Below, piece by piece: positions 28,577 to 37,544 of a DNA stretch of 64,000 nt. Numbering within the stretch: the first letter of the stretch is position 1; every line of letters starts with the position of its first letter. Position numbers and translations under genes: made by a program. Source of the stretch: Campylobacter massiliensis (lineage in GTDB: Bacteria > Campylobacterota > Campylobacteria > Campylobacterales > Campylobacteraceae); the NCBI RefSeq assembly GCF_014253065.1, contig NZ_JACLZK010000001.1:682001-746000 (forward strand), read 5' to 3'. The notes beneath the pieces were generated by a model that was not told where the DNA came from, made no database searches, and saw only the letters and a program-made list of their open reading frames with translations.

Positions 28577-28582
28577 TATAAT
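28577..28582 (+). promoter_or_regulatory. −10 box of flhB
   Basis: TTTTAGGTATAATCG lies 59 bases before the chosen flhB start. It looks like a sigma-70 extended −10; I see no sigma-54 GG-N10-GC element. Confidence 0.5.
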
Positions 28583-28640
28583 CGCCCAAATTTAAGCAAA
28601 TTTGAGCCAAAACGCTCAGCAAGATAAATTTAGGACGAAA

Positions 28641-29717
28641 ATGGCAGGCGAAGACCAAGAAAAAACCGAAGAACCCACCTCCAAAAAGATCGAAGACGCG
28701 CGCAAGGACGGCAACGTTCCCAAAAGCCAAGACCTAGCCGGCTTCGTCACGCTTGCGGTCGCGATCTTCGTCGTGGTGGCGCTTCTTGGCTTTATCGGCG
28801 ATCAGTTTTTCACGCTATATAACTACTATCAGAGCCTCATCGGGCAGGAATTTACGCGCAAGCTGCTCTTTAGCGTCGCGATCACGACGATATTTCGCAC
28901 GCTGCTCATCATCCTGCCTATCGCCGTTTGTATCGCGATCGCAGGCGTCGTCGCTAATCTCATGCAGTTTGGATTTATATTTACGACTAAGCCTTTGGAG
29001 CCGAATTTAAACAAAATCAATCCGCTAAAAGGGCTCAAAAATCTCTTTTCGCTCAAAAAGCTGATAGACGGCATCAAAATGGTACTCAAGGTCACGGCGG
29101 TTTTTACGGTCGGGTTTTTGATGTTTTTAAGCTTCATCAAAGAGCTGCCCCATACACTTTTTTTCTCGATGGCGGCGCAGCTAGCGTGGCTAAAAGAAAA
29201 AATGCTGATTTTAGCTGCCGTGATGCTAATCGTGATGTTTATCATCGGGCTTCTTGACGTGCTGATCGTGCGTTTTCAGTATTTTCGCGACCTAAGAATG
29301 AGCAAGCAGGAGATCAAGGATGAGTACAAACAGATGGAGGGCGACCCGCAGGTAAAAGGACGCATCCGCCAGCTGCAAATGCGAGCCGCGCGCAACAGAA
29401 TGATGCAAAATATCCCGCAAGCAGACGTCATCATCACCAACCCGACCCACTACGCCGTCGCCCTTCGCTACGATAAAACAAAGGAAAAAGCGCCCGTGAT
29501 CCTCGCTAAAGGCGTGGATTTTCTAGCGCTTCGTATCAAGCAAATCGGAGTGCAAAATAACGTCAAAATTGTCGAAAATCCCCCGCTAGCGCGCGAGCTG
29601 TACAAGATGTGCGAAGTAAACGATATGATCCCAGCAGAGCTCTTTCGCGCCGTCGCCGAGGTGCTAAGCTTCGTCTATATGAGCGACAAACAAAAATTCG
29701 GCGATAGGCTGAAGTGA
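28641..29717 (+). CDS. flhB: Flagellar type III export apparatus protein FlhB
   Basis: The start at 28641 gives MAGEDQEKTEEPTSKKIEDARKDGNVPKSQD, the classic FlhB N-terminus, with TTTAGGA 9 bases upstream; the frame also extends to a TTG at 28602 without signal value. The 358-residue product has four membrane helices (about residues 25–210) and the cytoplasmic domain with the autocleavage motif NPTH (NPTHYAVALRYD) that switches export from rod/hook to filament substrates. In C. jejuni FlhB is also needed for sigma-54 flagellar gene expression. It stands alone here. Confidence 0.96.
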   Translation: MAGEDQEKTEEPTSKKIEDARKDGNVPKSQDLAGFVTLAVAIFVVVALLGFIGDQFFTLYNYYQSLIGQEFTRKLLFSVAITTIFRTLLIILPIAVCIAIAGVVANLMQFGFIFTTKPLEPNLNKINPLKGLKNLFSLKKLIDGIKMVLKVTAVFTVGFLMFLSFIKELPHTLFFSMAAQLAWLKEKMLILAAVMLIVMFIIGLLDVLIVRFQYFRDLRMSKQEIKDEYKQMEGDPQVKGRIRQLQMRAARNRMMQNIPQADVIITNPTHYAVALRYDKTKEKAPVILAKGVDFLALRIKQIGVQNNVKIVENPPLARELYKMCEVNDMIPAELFRAVAEVLSFVYMSDKQKFGDRLK

Positions 29718-30219
29718 AATTTAAATTTGACTTTTTAACTGTAAATTTGAAGCCAAATTTGGAGTCAAATTTGCGCCGCTCAAATTTGGATAAATTTTAG
29801 AATTTTACTCGCCGAGACCTGTATCGCAAAAATGCCAAAATTTGGTTTTGTCAATTAACTTCTCTAAATTTTTAGGCTTTCTTTTTCCTTGGGAGGCGGA
29901 AGGGGTTTCTACTTACGAAGCGTCGCCCTTCCGCCCCCAAACCCCCACCTACCCCACTGCACGTTCAAGGAGGCGACATAGCTTTGCTGACGCAAAGCGT
30001 CGCAGGTTTCAATTTTGCATTTTCAAGATGCGGGTTTTGGCGAGTGAAATCTATAAATTTGAACGTAAAAAGTTAAGGCGAAGTATTTTTTCTTTAGACG
30101 AGGCGGAAACGACGGAGGCGAGGGAGCGGACTAGTCGTCCGTGACCGAAGCCGACTGAGTTTCCAACGAAGTATAAAGGAAAAAGACAAGCCGCAAAGGC
30201 AGCTTGTCTAAAAGCAAAA
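29718..30219. other. 502-base spacer with several hairpins and no convincing gene
   Basis: The first 100 bases are AAATTT-rich. From about 29880 composition changes: GGCGGAAGGG and CCCTTCCGCC (about 29895–29935) form a 10-bp stem; GCTTTGC-TGAC-GCAAAGC (29981–29998) forms a 7-bp stem with a 4-base loop; CGGAC-TAGTC-GTCCG lies near 30127–30141. CTTTTTCCTT at 29881–29890 and its exact complement at 30176–30185 frame the region. A 100-codon open frame on the plus strand (29842–30144) is very Arg/Ser-rich and unconvincing. It may be a structured RNA or a decayed element. Confidence 0.5.
30184..30209 (-). terminator. Intrinsic terminator of the dcu gene
   Basis: AGACAAGC and GCTTGTCT form an 8-bp stem with a 10-base loop; on the minus strand it is followed by TTTTTCC. 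It begins 11 bases after the dcu stop. Confidence 0.8.
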
Positions 30220-31899
30220 TTATTTAATAAATCCGTACAGATTAGCTAATACCCAACCCACTGCGCACGAGCTAAACACGCCGATAAGGCCAGGGATGAT
30301 GAAGCTGTGATTGATGACGTATTTGCCGATCTTAGTCGTACCCGAGCGGTCAAACTGGATCGCCGCAAGGTCGCTCGGATATGTAGGAAGGATGAAGTAT
30401 CCGTAGCAAGCCGTAGCAAACGCGACGATGATGCCTGGATCCACGCCGATCTGAACGGCAAGCGGTACAAACGTCGCGGCGGCTGCTGCTTGAGAGTTTA
30501 GGAACTTAGAAATCAACATACCTACTACGATATACATCCACGGATAGGCTCTCATCACCTCTCCTAGCGAGCCTTTTAGCATCTCGATATGAGAGTGGAA
30601 CATAGTATCAGCCATCCAGCTGATACCGTAGATCGCTACGAGCGCAACCATACCGCTGTGGAAAATCTCGTTTTGAGCGATCTTAGCAGCTTTGATGCCT
30701 GAGTAGATCATCATGATGGACGCGGCTAAAAGCATGAAAATTTGGATCGTATCGACCATGCCTAGAGGGGCGGTCTTTTTCATAGTATCTTTTACTACGA
30801 TGCTAGCGTTTGCGACGGTTTCGGTTTTGTCGCCTTTGGTGATGACTACGTTGCCGTCTTGAAGCACGAAGCTTTGAGTTACTTTTTTGTCTTTATCTAG
30901 GACTTCTACGTTCGTAAATTTAGTAGCGTCTTTTACTTTGTTGTCTTTTACGTTTGAAACGACTTTGCTACTATCTACGGTAGAGACTACTTGACCGTCT
31001 TTTACGGTGATGTTTTTAACTACTTTTTTATCTACTACGATTTCGATAGATTTGCCAGGGACGTTGCTAGTCCAGCTAGGGCGGAGTTGTTTATAGTAGC
31101 CTAGAACCGCCACGATAGCGATGGTAGCTAGGAATATCCACATTACGTTCCACTGTTTAGCAGGGAGTTTTACGCCGATTAGCGAGTGAGATTCGTCTGA
31201 GCCGTAGATGTATTTTCTTTGCTCAGGGTCTTTGATCCTCTCTTGGAAGTCAGGGTCTTTATCTAGGTCTTTACCTCTAAAGATCGAGTAAGTACCGATG
31301 ATAAGCATACCGATAAACGTAGACGGGATAGTGACTTTTAATAGATCTACGTAGCTAGTAAAGCCGTCGATATGAACGGTGCCCGTGCCTAGCAAAACGG
31401 CGACCATAGATACGCCAGCAACCGAAACCGGGCTAGCAATGATGGCTAGCTGAGAAGAGATCGTAGTCGCAGCCAGCGGTCTTTCCGGACGGATGCCGCT
31501 TTTAATAGATACGTCGTAAATGATCGGTAGCAGCGTATAGACCGTGTGTCCGGTGCCGCATAGAACGGTTAGCGTCCAGCCGCAAAGAGGGGCTAGGATA
31601 CAGACGAATTTAGGATTTTTTCTTAGCGCTTTTTCCGCTATCTGAAGCATAACGTCAAGACCGCCCGCGGCTTGTAGCGTGGAGCTTGCTACAACGACGG
31701 CTAGGATCGTGAGGATAACGTCTACTGCGGGTTTGCCCGGCTTCATACCGAATGCAAATACCAAGATAACAAGACCGATGCCGCCTAGTACGCCTAGCGC
31801 CATACCGCCTTTTTTAGCGCCGTAGAATAGACATCCGAGCACTACGATTAGTTGGAGAGTGAACTGAGTGCTTTCACTCAAACTGGTTAGGAATTCCAT
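30220..31899 (-). CDS. Anaerobic C4-dicarboxylate carrier (DcuA/DcuB family) with a large loop insert
   Basis: The product (559 residues) is a Dcu-type antiporter for fumarate, malate, aspartate and succinate, used in fumarate respiration. Family sequence is clear in both halves: [46 protein letters not shown] and [45 protein letters not shown]. Family members have about 430–450 residues; the extra length is one block at about residues 275–375, between two membrane helices, rich in Val/Lys/Asp and beta-like ([21 protein letters not shown]). It has a TATAAT box and GGAGAAC site upstream and a terminator downstream, so it is monocistronic and divergent from the lar operon. Confidence 0.92.
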   Translation of the reverse strand: MEFLTSLSESTQFTLQLIVVLGCLFYGAKKGGMALGVLGGIGLVILVFAFGMKPGKPAVDVILTILAVVVASSTLQAAGGLDVMLQIAEKALRKNPKFVCILAPLCGWTLTVLCGTGHTVYTLLPIIYDVSIKSGIRPERPLAATTISSQLAIIASPVSVAGVSMVAVLLGTGTVHIDGFTSYVDLLKVTIPSTFIGMLIIGTYSIFRGKDLDKDPDFQERIKDPEQRKYIYGSDESHSLIGVKLPAKQWNVMWIFLATIAIVAVLGYYKQLRPSWTSNVPGKSIEIVVDKKVVKNITVKDGQVVSTVDSSKVVSNVKDNKVKDATKFTNVEVLDKDKKVTQSFVLQDGNVVITKGDKTETVANASIVVKDTMKKTAPLGMVDTIQIFMLLAASIMMIYSGIKAAKIAQNEIFHSGMVALVAIYGISWMADTMFHSHIEMLKGSLGEVMRAYPWMYIVVGMLISKFLNSQAAAAATFVPLAVQIGVDPGIIVAFATACYGYFILPTYPSDLAAIQFDRSGTTKIGKYVINHSFIIPGLIGVFSSCAVGWVLANLYGFIK

Positions 31900-31928
31900 T
31901 TGTTCTCCTTTTTGGAAATTACGCCGCG

Positions 31929-31934
31929 ATTATA
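31929..31934 (-). promoter_or_regulatory. −10 box of the dcu gene
   Basis: TATAAT on the minus strand lies 30 bases before the start codon, within a 213-base AT-rich region shared with the divergent larA promoter. Confidence 0.55.
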
Positions 31935-32066
31935 TAAATATTAAAATTAAATACTAATAAAAAAATTAAAAATACATTTGTAAATATTAATCATATATTT
32001 ATGAAATTTGACGCGGCCGCTACTCAAATTTAACCGCGCCAAATGCTTTTAAAAGAAAATTTGATA

Positions 32067-32072
32067 TATAAT
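32067..32072 (+). promoter_or_regulatory. −10 box of the lar operon
   Basis: TTGATATATAATCCC carries TATAAT 41 bases before the larA ATG; the ribosome-binding site TAAGGAG follows at 32101–32107. No obvious operator is visible. Confidence 0.6.
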
Positions 32073-32112
32073 CCCGAGACTAAAAATTAATAAATCTGCT
32101 TAAGGAGTAAAT

Positions 32113-33363
32113 ATGCAAATCCCTATCGCATACGGCAAAGACGATCATCTAAGCCTAGAGATAAACGAGAAAAATTTGCTCGGAGTTTTCGATCCAAACC
32201 CGGTGGCTAAATTTGACGAAAAGGCGCTCATCGCAAAGGCTCTAGCAAATCCGATAAATCAAAAAAGCTTTGACGAGTTTATCGCGGGCGACGAAAAGAT
32301 CGTCGTCATCGTAAATGACGGCACGAGACCTACGCCGACGGCAAAAGTTTTAAAGCAAATTTACCCAAAGCTACGCTATAAAAAGAAAATTTTCATCATC
32401 GCCACGGGCTGCCACAGAGAAGGCACGCTCGATGAGTACGAGATGATCTTCGGTAAAGAAATTTACGCGGAGCTTAACGCCAAAAACGAAGTTCACGATC
32501 ACGACTCCAAGCACGACGAGATGGTATTTTTAGGCGAGTCCAAAAACGGCACGCAGATGTATCTAAACAAAATCGTAGCAGAAGCCAAAAAGGTAATCGT
32601 CATAGGCTCTGTCGAGCCGCACTATTTCGCGGGCTACACGGGCGGCAGAAAGGCATTTTTGCCGGGTACTGCGTCGTATGAGAGCATCACGCAAAACCAC
32701 AAGCTCGCTCTTAGCGCCGACGCGCAAGCTCTGCGACTAGAGGGCAATCCCGTGCACGAGGATATGATCGACGCGATGAAAGTGCTAGCTCACATCGACG
32801 TTTTTTCGATCCAGACGGTGCTTGACAGCGAGCACGGCGTGTATTACGCAAGCGCAGGCGATCTAAACAACAGCTTTTACGACTGCGTAAAAAAGGCCGA
32901 CGAGGTATTTTGCGTAAATATCCCGTGCAAGGCCGATATCGTGATCTCGGTTGCGCCCTATCCGATGGACGTCGATCTCTATCAGGCGCAAAAAGCCCTA
33001 GATAACGGCAAACTAGCGCTCGCGCAGGACGGAATTTTAATAATGGTCGCAAAGTGCCGCACCGGCATCGGACCAAAGCCGTTTTTTGATCTGATGGCTT
33101 CCGCGGATACGCCTAAAAAGGTGCTAGAAAAGATTAGCGCGGGCTTTAAGCTCGGCTACCACAAGGCCGCTAAAATGGCTGAAATCTCGCTCTGGGCGCA
33201 GACCTGGGCGGTGAGCGATCTCAGCGACGACGAGATGCGAGCCGTACACCTAAAACCGTATCATGATTTGCAAAAGGCCCTAGACGACGCGCTCGCGCAA
33301 AAGGGCGCGGACGCCGGGATCATCATCTTGCCGTTTGGCTCTATGACTGTGCCTAAGGTTTAA
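32113..33363 (+). CDS. larA: LarA-family nickel-pincer-dependent 2-hydroxyacid racemase/epimerase
   Basis: The 416-residue product matches LarA (formerly DUF2088), which interconverts D- and L-lactate by hydride transfer on a covalently held nickel pincer nucleotide. Conserved segments are VNDGTRPTPT, ATGCHREG, VHDHDSKHDE, SVEPHYFAGYTGGRKAFLPG (the GRK lysine position is where characterised LarA attaches the cofactor) and RTGIGPKPFFD. Homologues are known to act on other 2-hydroxyacids including malate. The neighbours (C4 carrier, tartrate dehydratase/fumarase) favour a C4 substrate here, but the sequence alone does not settle it. larC follows after 2 bases. Confidence 0.92.
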   Translation: MQIPIAYGKDDHLSLEINEKNLLGVFDPNPVAKFDEKALIAKALANPINQKSFDEFIAGDEKIVVIVNDGTRPTPTAKVLKQIYPKLRYKKKIFIIATGCHREGTLDEYEMIFGKEIYAELNAKNEVHDHDSKHDEMVFLGESKNGTQMYLNKIVAEAKKVIVIGSVEPHYFAGYTGGRKAFLPGTASYESITQNHKLALSADAQALRLEGNPVHEDMIDAMKVLAHIDVFSIQTVLDSEHGVYYASAGDLNNSFYDCVKKADEVFCVNIPCKADIVISVAPYPMDVDLYQAQKALDNGKLALAQDGILIMVAKCRTGIGPKPFFDLMASADTPKKVLEKISAGFKLGYHKAAKMAEISLWAQTWAVSDLSDDEMRAVHLKPYHDLQKALDDALAQKGADAGIIILPFGSMTVPKV

Positions 33364-33365
33364 GT

Positions 33366-34607
33366 ATGGCTAAAATTTTATACTATGATGCTAGCTGCGG
33401 TATTAGCGGCGATATGAATTTAGGCGCGCTGGTGGAGCTTGGCGTAGATTTTGACTATCTTTGCGCCGAGCTAGAGAAGTTAAATTTGGCCGGCGAATTT
33501 GAGCTTGTGCGCAAAAACGTGCTAAAAAAAGGCATCGCCGCGACCAAAATCGACGTCGTGCCGCTAAAATCGCAGCCCCATGCCAGAAGCTACGCGGGTA
33601 TCAGGCAAATTTTAGAGAGTTCAAATTTAAGCCAGCGCTGCAAACAAAGAGCGGACGCGATATTTCGCACGATCGCGCAGGCGGAAGCCAAAGTCCACGG
33701 TACGGACATAGAGCGGGTGCATTTTCACGAGGTCGGCGCGGTCGATAGCATCGCGGACGTCGCTGGCGCGGCGATCTGCCTCGAGTATCTTTTTGAAAAG
33801 CTCGGCGTCTCGCACGTCATAAGCTCCAAAATCGAGCTTGGCGGCGGCGTAGCGATCTGCGATCACGGCGAGCTTAGCGTACCTGCGCCAGCCGTTTGCG
33901 AAATTTTAAAAGGCGTGCCCGTAAGCCTCGGGCGCGCAAATTTCGAGATGACTACGCCCACGGGTGCGGCGATTTTAAAAACTTGCGCGGACGAATTTAC
34001 GGACGGCGCGAGCTTTAAAATAGAAAAGATCGGCTACGGCGCGGGCAGCAAAGACGCGGCGGGCTTTGCAAACTTACTTCGAGTGATGATATGCGAGGCA
34101 GATTTAAGCGACGAAAGCGGCGAGCGAAATTTAAGCGCGCGAGCTGGCCATGGCGAGGTTTGCAAGCAAATTCTGATCTCCACGAACATCGACGATATGG
34201 ATGCCGAGAGTTTTGCGCTTGCGTGCGAAATTTTGCGCGAAAACGGCGCGCTGGACGTATTTAGTCGCTCTATTTTTATGAAAAAGGGGCGCGCGGGCTT
34301 TGAGCTAAACGCGCTGTGCCGCAAACAGGACGCGCAAAATTTAAAGGATCTGATTTTTACGCACACGACGGCGATCGGCGTCCGCGAGATAGAGATTGCT
34401 AAAACCGAGCTAAAGCGCGAGTTTGTGCGTGTGCAGACTAAATTTGGCGAGATAGGGCTCAAAATTTCTGGCAACGGGCAAACGCAAAAAATAAAGCCAG
34501 AATTTGACGACTGCAAGGCCGCGGCGCTCGCGCACGGCACGACGATAGAGCTGGTGCGAAAAGAGGCGTTAGAAATCTATGACGAAACTAGAAAAACTAA
34601 AGGCTGA
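33366..34607 (+). CDS. larC: Nickel insertion protein LarC (cyclometallase), single-frame form
   Basis: LarC uses CTP to insert nickel into the pincer ligand made by LarB and LarE. The 413-residue product covers both parts, which in Lactobacillus plantarum are joined by programmed frameshifting; here they are fused in one frame. The start LYYDASCGISGDMNLGALVELG, the VHFHEVGAVDSIADV metal-site histidines, ATPTGAAIL-like (TTPTGAAILKT) and the ISTNIDDMDAES segment at the LarC2 boundary are all present. The end overlaps larE by 29 bases. Confidence 0.93.
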   Translation: MAKILYYDASCGISGDMNLGALVELGVDFDYLCAELEKLNLAGEFELVRKNVLKKGIAATKIDVVPLKSQPHARSYAGIRQILESSNLSQRCKQRADAIFRTIAQAEAKVHGTDIERVHFHEVGAVDSIADVAGAAICLEYLFEKLGVSHVISSKIELGGGVAICDHGELSVPAPAVCEILKGVPVSLGRANFEMTTPTGAAILKTCADEFTDGASFKIEKIGYGAGSKDAAGFANLLRVMICEADLSDESGERNLSARAGHGEVCKQILISTNIDDMDAESFALACEILRENGALDVFSRSIFMKKGRAGFELNALCRKQDAQNLKDLIFTHTTAIGVREIEIAKTELKREFVRVQTKFGEIGLKISGNGQTQKIKPEFDDCKAAALAHGTTIELVRKEALEIYDETRKTKG

Positions 34608-35361
34608 TCTGCGCGGGCTGGGTGAACTCGCGGTCGCATTTAGCGGCGGCGCGGATAGCTCGCTGCTGCTACGCGCGGCGCACGACGCGCTAGGTGAGCG
34701 CGCGATCGGCATAACGATAAGATCGCCCTACATGTCCTCGCGCGAGATCGCCGAAGCCGTAGAATTTGCCCGCATCTACGGCATCAGGCACGAAATTTTA
34801 GAGCTAGGCGTCGCGGAGGGGATCAAAGACAATCCCGAAAACCGCTGCTATCTGTGCAAAAAGGCCGTGTTTTCGCGACTGATCGAGCGCGCCCGTGAGC
34901 TTGGCTTTAGCCGTGTCGCAGACGGCACGAACCGAGACGATCTGGGCGAATACCGCCCCGGGCTCAAAGCAAAAGAGGAGCTAGGCGTGCTCTCGCCGCT
35001 GATAAATTTAACCAAAGCTGAGATCCGCGAGCTATCGCGCGAGCTAAACTTACCCACAGCCGAAAAGCCAGGCTATGCGTGCTTGCTAACGCGCTTGCCG
35101 TACGAGCGCGAGATCGATGAGAGCGAGCTAAATTTGATCGAAGCGGCGGAAAATCTGCTCATCACAAGCGGCTACGCAAACGTCCGTGCGCGATGCGACC
35201 GCAAAAATATAAAGTTGCAAATGCCCTTTTCTAGCATGCAAAGCTTTCTAAACGACGCGAAATTTAAAAGCGTCGTTAGGCGGCTCGTGGCGCTGGGCGC
35301 TGCGGATGTGACGCTCGATCTAAAGGGGCTTAGAGAGGATGTTTTGCATGAGAGAAGATGA
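34579..35361 (+). CDS. larE: ATP-dependent sulfur transferase LarE
   Basis: The 260-residue PP-loop enzyme (AFSGGADSSLLL near residues 20–31) adenylates and thiolates the carboxylates of the LarB product. A cysteine pair (NRCYLCKK) and a third cysteine (GYACLLTRL) are visible. The sacrificial L. plantarum enzyme relies on one cysteine, whereas cluster-type LarE uses three to hold a 4Fe-4S cluster; the pattern here suggests the cluster type, by inference. It overlaps larC by 29 bases and larB by about 14. Confidence 0.93.
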   Translation: MTKLEKLKADLRGLGELAVAFSGGADSSLLLRAAHDALGERAIGITIRSPYMSSREIAEAVEFARIYGIRHEILELGVAEGIKDNPENRCYLCKKAVFSRLIERARELGFSRVADGTNRDDLGEYRPGLKAKEELGVLSPLINLTKAEIRELSRELNLPTAEKPGYACLLTRLPYEREIDESELNLIEAAENLLITSGYANVRARCDRKNIKLQMPFSSMQSFLNDAKFKSVVRRLVALGAADVTLDLKGLREDVLHERR

Positions 35362-36094
35362 AATTTTAGAGCTTTTTGCGGGGATAAAAAGCGGCCACAT
35401 GAGCGAGCAAGAGGTGCTAAAATACCTGAAAAATTACCCATACGAGGACGTGGGCTGTGCCAAGATCGATACCCAGCGCGCCCTGCGAAACGGCGCGGGA
35501 GAGGTGATCTACGGCGAGGGCAAGACGGATGATGAAATTTTGTGTATCGTAGAGGCGATCGGCGCGAGGCGGCAAAATATCCTGATCACGCGCACGAACG
35601 AGCGGGTTTTCGAGCGGGTGCGCGAGGCGCTACCGCAGGCGGAGTTTAACGCTCGCGGCCGCGTCATCAGCGTCAAATTTAAAGAGCCCGAGCTCACGCA
35701 AAGCTACATCGCGATAGTATCTGCCGGCACCGCCGACGGCGCGGTAGTGGAGGAGGCGTACGAAACGGCGCGATTTCTAGGCAACGACGCGCGCAAATTT
35801 AGCGACGCGGGCGTGGCCGGGCTGCATAGGCTGATCGCAAATTTAGAGCAGATACGCGGCGCAAAGGTCGTGATCGCAGTGGCGGGCATGGAGGGCGCGC
35901 TAGCTAGCGTGCTTGCAGGCCTTGTGAGCGTGCCGGTGATCGCGGTGCCCACCAGCGTGGGATACGGCGCGAGCTTTGGCGGGCTGGCGGCGCTGCTAGC
36001 GATGCTAAACAGCTGCGCAAACGGCGTGAGCGTCGTAAATATCGACAACGGCTTCGGCGCAGCATATAACGCAAGCCTGATAAATCATCTATAA
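35348..36094 (+). CDS. larB: Pyridinium-3,5-bisthiocarboxylate pathway enzyme LarB
   Basis: LarB carboxylates and hydrolyses nicotinic acid adenine dinucleotide to start the nickel-pincer cofactor. The 248-residue product resembles PurE in its C-terminal half (VSAGTADGAVVEEAYETARFLG, DAGVAGLHRL, AVAGMEGALASVLAGLVSVPVIAVPTSVGYGASFGG). I chose ATG 35348 rather than 35339 because the AGAGAGG site lies 9 bases before it. It completes the larA–larC–larE–larB set. Confidence 0.93.
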   Translation: MREDEILELFAGIKSGHMSEQEVLKYLKNYPYEDVGCAKIDTQRALRNGAGEVIYGEGKTDDEILCIVEAIGARRQNILITRTNERVFERVREALPQAEFNARGRVISVKFKEPELTQSYIAIVSAGTADGAVVEEAYETARFLGNDARKFSDAGVAGLHRLIANLEQIRGAKVVIAVAGMEGALASVLAGLVSVPVIAVPTSVGYGASFGGLAALLAMLNSCANGVSVVNIDNGFGAAYNASLINHL

Positions 36095-36181
36095 ATTTAC
36101 GCCGCGCGAGGAAATTTAACGGCTAAATTTGAGCGTGCGAGTTAACGAGTTAAATTGAAGGCTAAATTTAAAAGGAAAGCG

Positions 36182-36652
36182 TTGCGAGAGGAAAATTTAA
36201 ACGAGCAAAAGGCTGGACCGAAGGGCGCGAAAAAGCTCGCGCAAAAGCCGCAAACAAGGCAAAGTGCACGAACAAGGCTAGCGTTTTTAGCCGCGGCTGG
36301 CGTGCTTTTGGCGGTCGAAATTTACATCGCGATCTGCGTAAAGGGCGGCTTCGTGCGACACTATGCGGGCGACGTTTTTGCCGTCATCTTGCTTTACGCG
36401 TTGGCTCGGGCTACATTTAGCGCGCCATCTTTAAATTTGCCGCTTAAAATTTTCGCGTTTGCGGCGGCTTTGGAGCTCGCGCAGTATTTGGGCGCGGTGC
36501 AAATTTTAGGCGTAGAAAATAAAATTTTAAAAGTAATGATCGGCGGGACGTTTGATTTTGCCGACCTGCTCTGCTACGCCGTGGGTTGCATCCTAGCGGG
36601 CGCTTATGAAAAATTTGAAAGTAAAATTTGGCAAAGGAGAAGCGATGGATAA
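36182..36652 (+). CDS. DUF2809-like small membrane protein
   Basis: About 156 residues if translation starts at TTG 36182, which has an AAAGGA site 6 bases upstream; the frame also reaches TTG 36155. After a basic 35-residue start, four hydrophobic segments follow, with VRHYAGDVFAVILLYALARA and FAAALELAQYLGA, a pattern I associate with DUF2809. Its role is unknown. It sits between larB and ttdA and overlaps ttdA by 8 bases, so it is in the same transcript. Confidence 0.75.
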   Translation: MREENLNEQKAGPKGAKKLAQKPQTRQSARTRLAFLAAAGVLLAVEIYIAICVKGGFVRHYAGDVFAVILLYALARATFSAPSLNLPLKIFAFAAALELAQYLGAVQILGVENKILKVMIGGTFDFADLLCYAVGCILAGAYEKFESKIWQRRSDG

Positions 36653-37544
36653 AGAAAAAGCCGTGCAAAAGATGACCGAGGTCATGGCGAAATTCGTCGG
36701 CTACACGGGCAAGGTGCTACCTGACGACGTGACGGCGAAGCTGCGGGAGCTTAGCGAGCGCGAGACGCAGCCGCTGGCAAAGGAGATCTACAAAACGATG
36801 TTTGAAAACCAGCGCCTAGCTAAGCAGCTAGACCGTCCGTCCTGTCAGGATACGGGCGTGATCCAGTTTTTCGTGCGCTGCGGAGCGAACTTCCCGCTCA
36901 TCGGCGAGCTTGAGGAGCTGCTGCGAGAGGCCGTACTGCGAGCGACGCGCGAGGCTCCGCTGCGCCACAACAGCGTCGAGACGTTTGACGAGTACAACAC
37001 CGGTAAAAACGTCGGCAAGGGCACGCCTAGCGTCTTTTGGGAGATCGTGCCGCAAAGTAGCGAGTGCGAGATACACACCTACATGGCGGGCGGCGGCTGT
37101 AGTCTACCCGGCAAGGCAATCGTGCTGATGCCCGGCATGGGCTACGAGGGCGTCGTGAAATTCGTCATGGACATAATGACCAGTTACGGCATAAACGCCT
37201 GTCCGCCGCTGCTATTGGGCGTAGGCGTAGGCACCTCGATCGACGTGGCGTCCTTGCTATCCAAAAAAGCGCTGATGAGACCGCTAGGCTCGCATAATCC
37301 AAACGACCGAGCCGCGCTAACCGAAAAGCTACTCGAAGATGGCATCAATAAAATCGGCCTGGGCCCGCAAGGCATGAGCGGCGCGAGCTCCGTGATGGGC
37401 GTACATATCGAAAACTGCGCCCGCCACCCAAGCGTCATCGCCGTCGCCGTAAACGTAGGCTGCTGGTCGCACCGCAAAGGCCATATCGTCTGGGACGAGC
37501 AGCTAAATTTCGACGTAAAATCGCACAAGGAGTTCGCGCTATGA
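36645..37544 (+). CDS. ttdA: L(+)-tartrate dehydratase / class I fumarate hydratase, alpha subunit
   Basis: The start at 36645 ([20 protein letters not shown]) has an AAGGAGA site; a longer frame begins at 36606. The 299-residue product is the iron-sulfur subunit of a two-subunit hydro-lyase. Three cysteines in [13 protein letters not shown] and GCWSHRKG are the likely 4Fe-4S ligands. TtdA-type enzymes dehydrate L-tartrate to oxaloacetate and some act on malate/fumarate. It overlaps ttdB by 4 bases. The family call is firm; the substrate is not. Confidence 0.9.
   Translation: MDKEKAVQKMTEVMAKFVGYTGKVLPDDVTAKLRELSERETQPLAKEIYKTMFENQRLAKQLDRPSCQDTGVIQFFVRCGANFPLIGELEELLREAVLRATREAPLRHNSVETFDEYNTGKNVGKGTPSVFWEIVPQSSECEIHTYMAGGGCSLPGKAIVLMPGMGYEGVVKFVMDIMTSYGINACPPLLLGVGVGTSIDVASLLSKKALMRPLGSHNPNDRAALTEKLLEDGINKIGLGPQGMSGASSVMGVHIENCARHPSVIAVAVNVGCWSHRKGHIVWDEQLNFDVKSHKEFAL

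Noticed and set aside
29842-30144. 100-codon open frame on the plus strand in the flhB–dcu spacer
   Set aside because: Arg/Ser-rich, no ribosome-binding site, overlaps several inverted repeats and resembles no protein I recognise.
29881-30185. 10-bp inverted repeats framing the flhB–dcu spacer as transposon ends
   Set aside because: No transposase or target duplication is visible, and the right copy overlaps the T tail of the dcu terminator, so the match may be chance.
32113-36094. lar genes as a mobile island
   Set aside because: No integrase, tRNA, insertion sequence or direct repeats at the edges, and codon use and AAATTT frequency resemble the neighbours.
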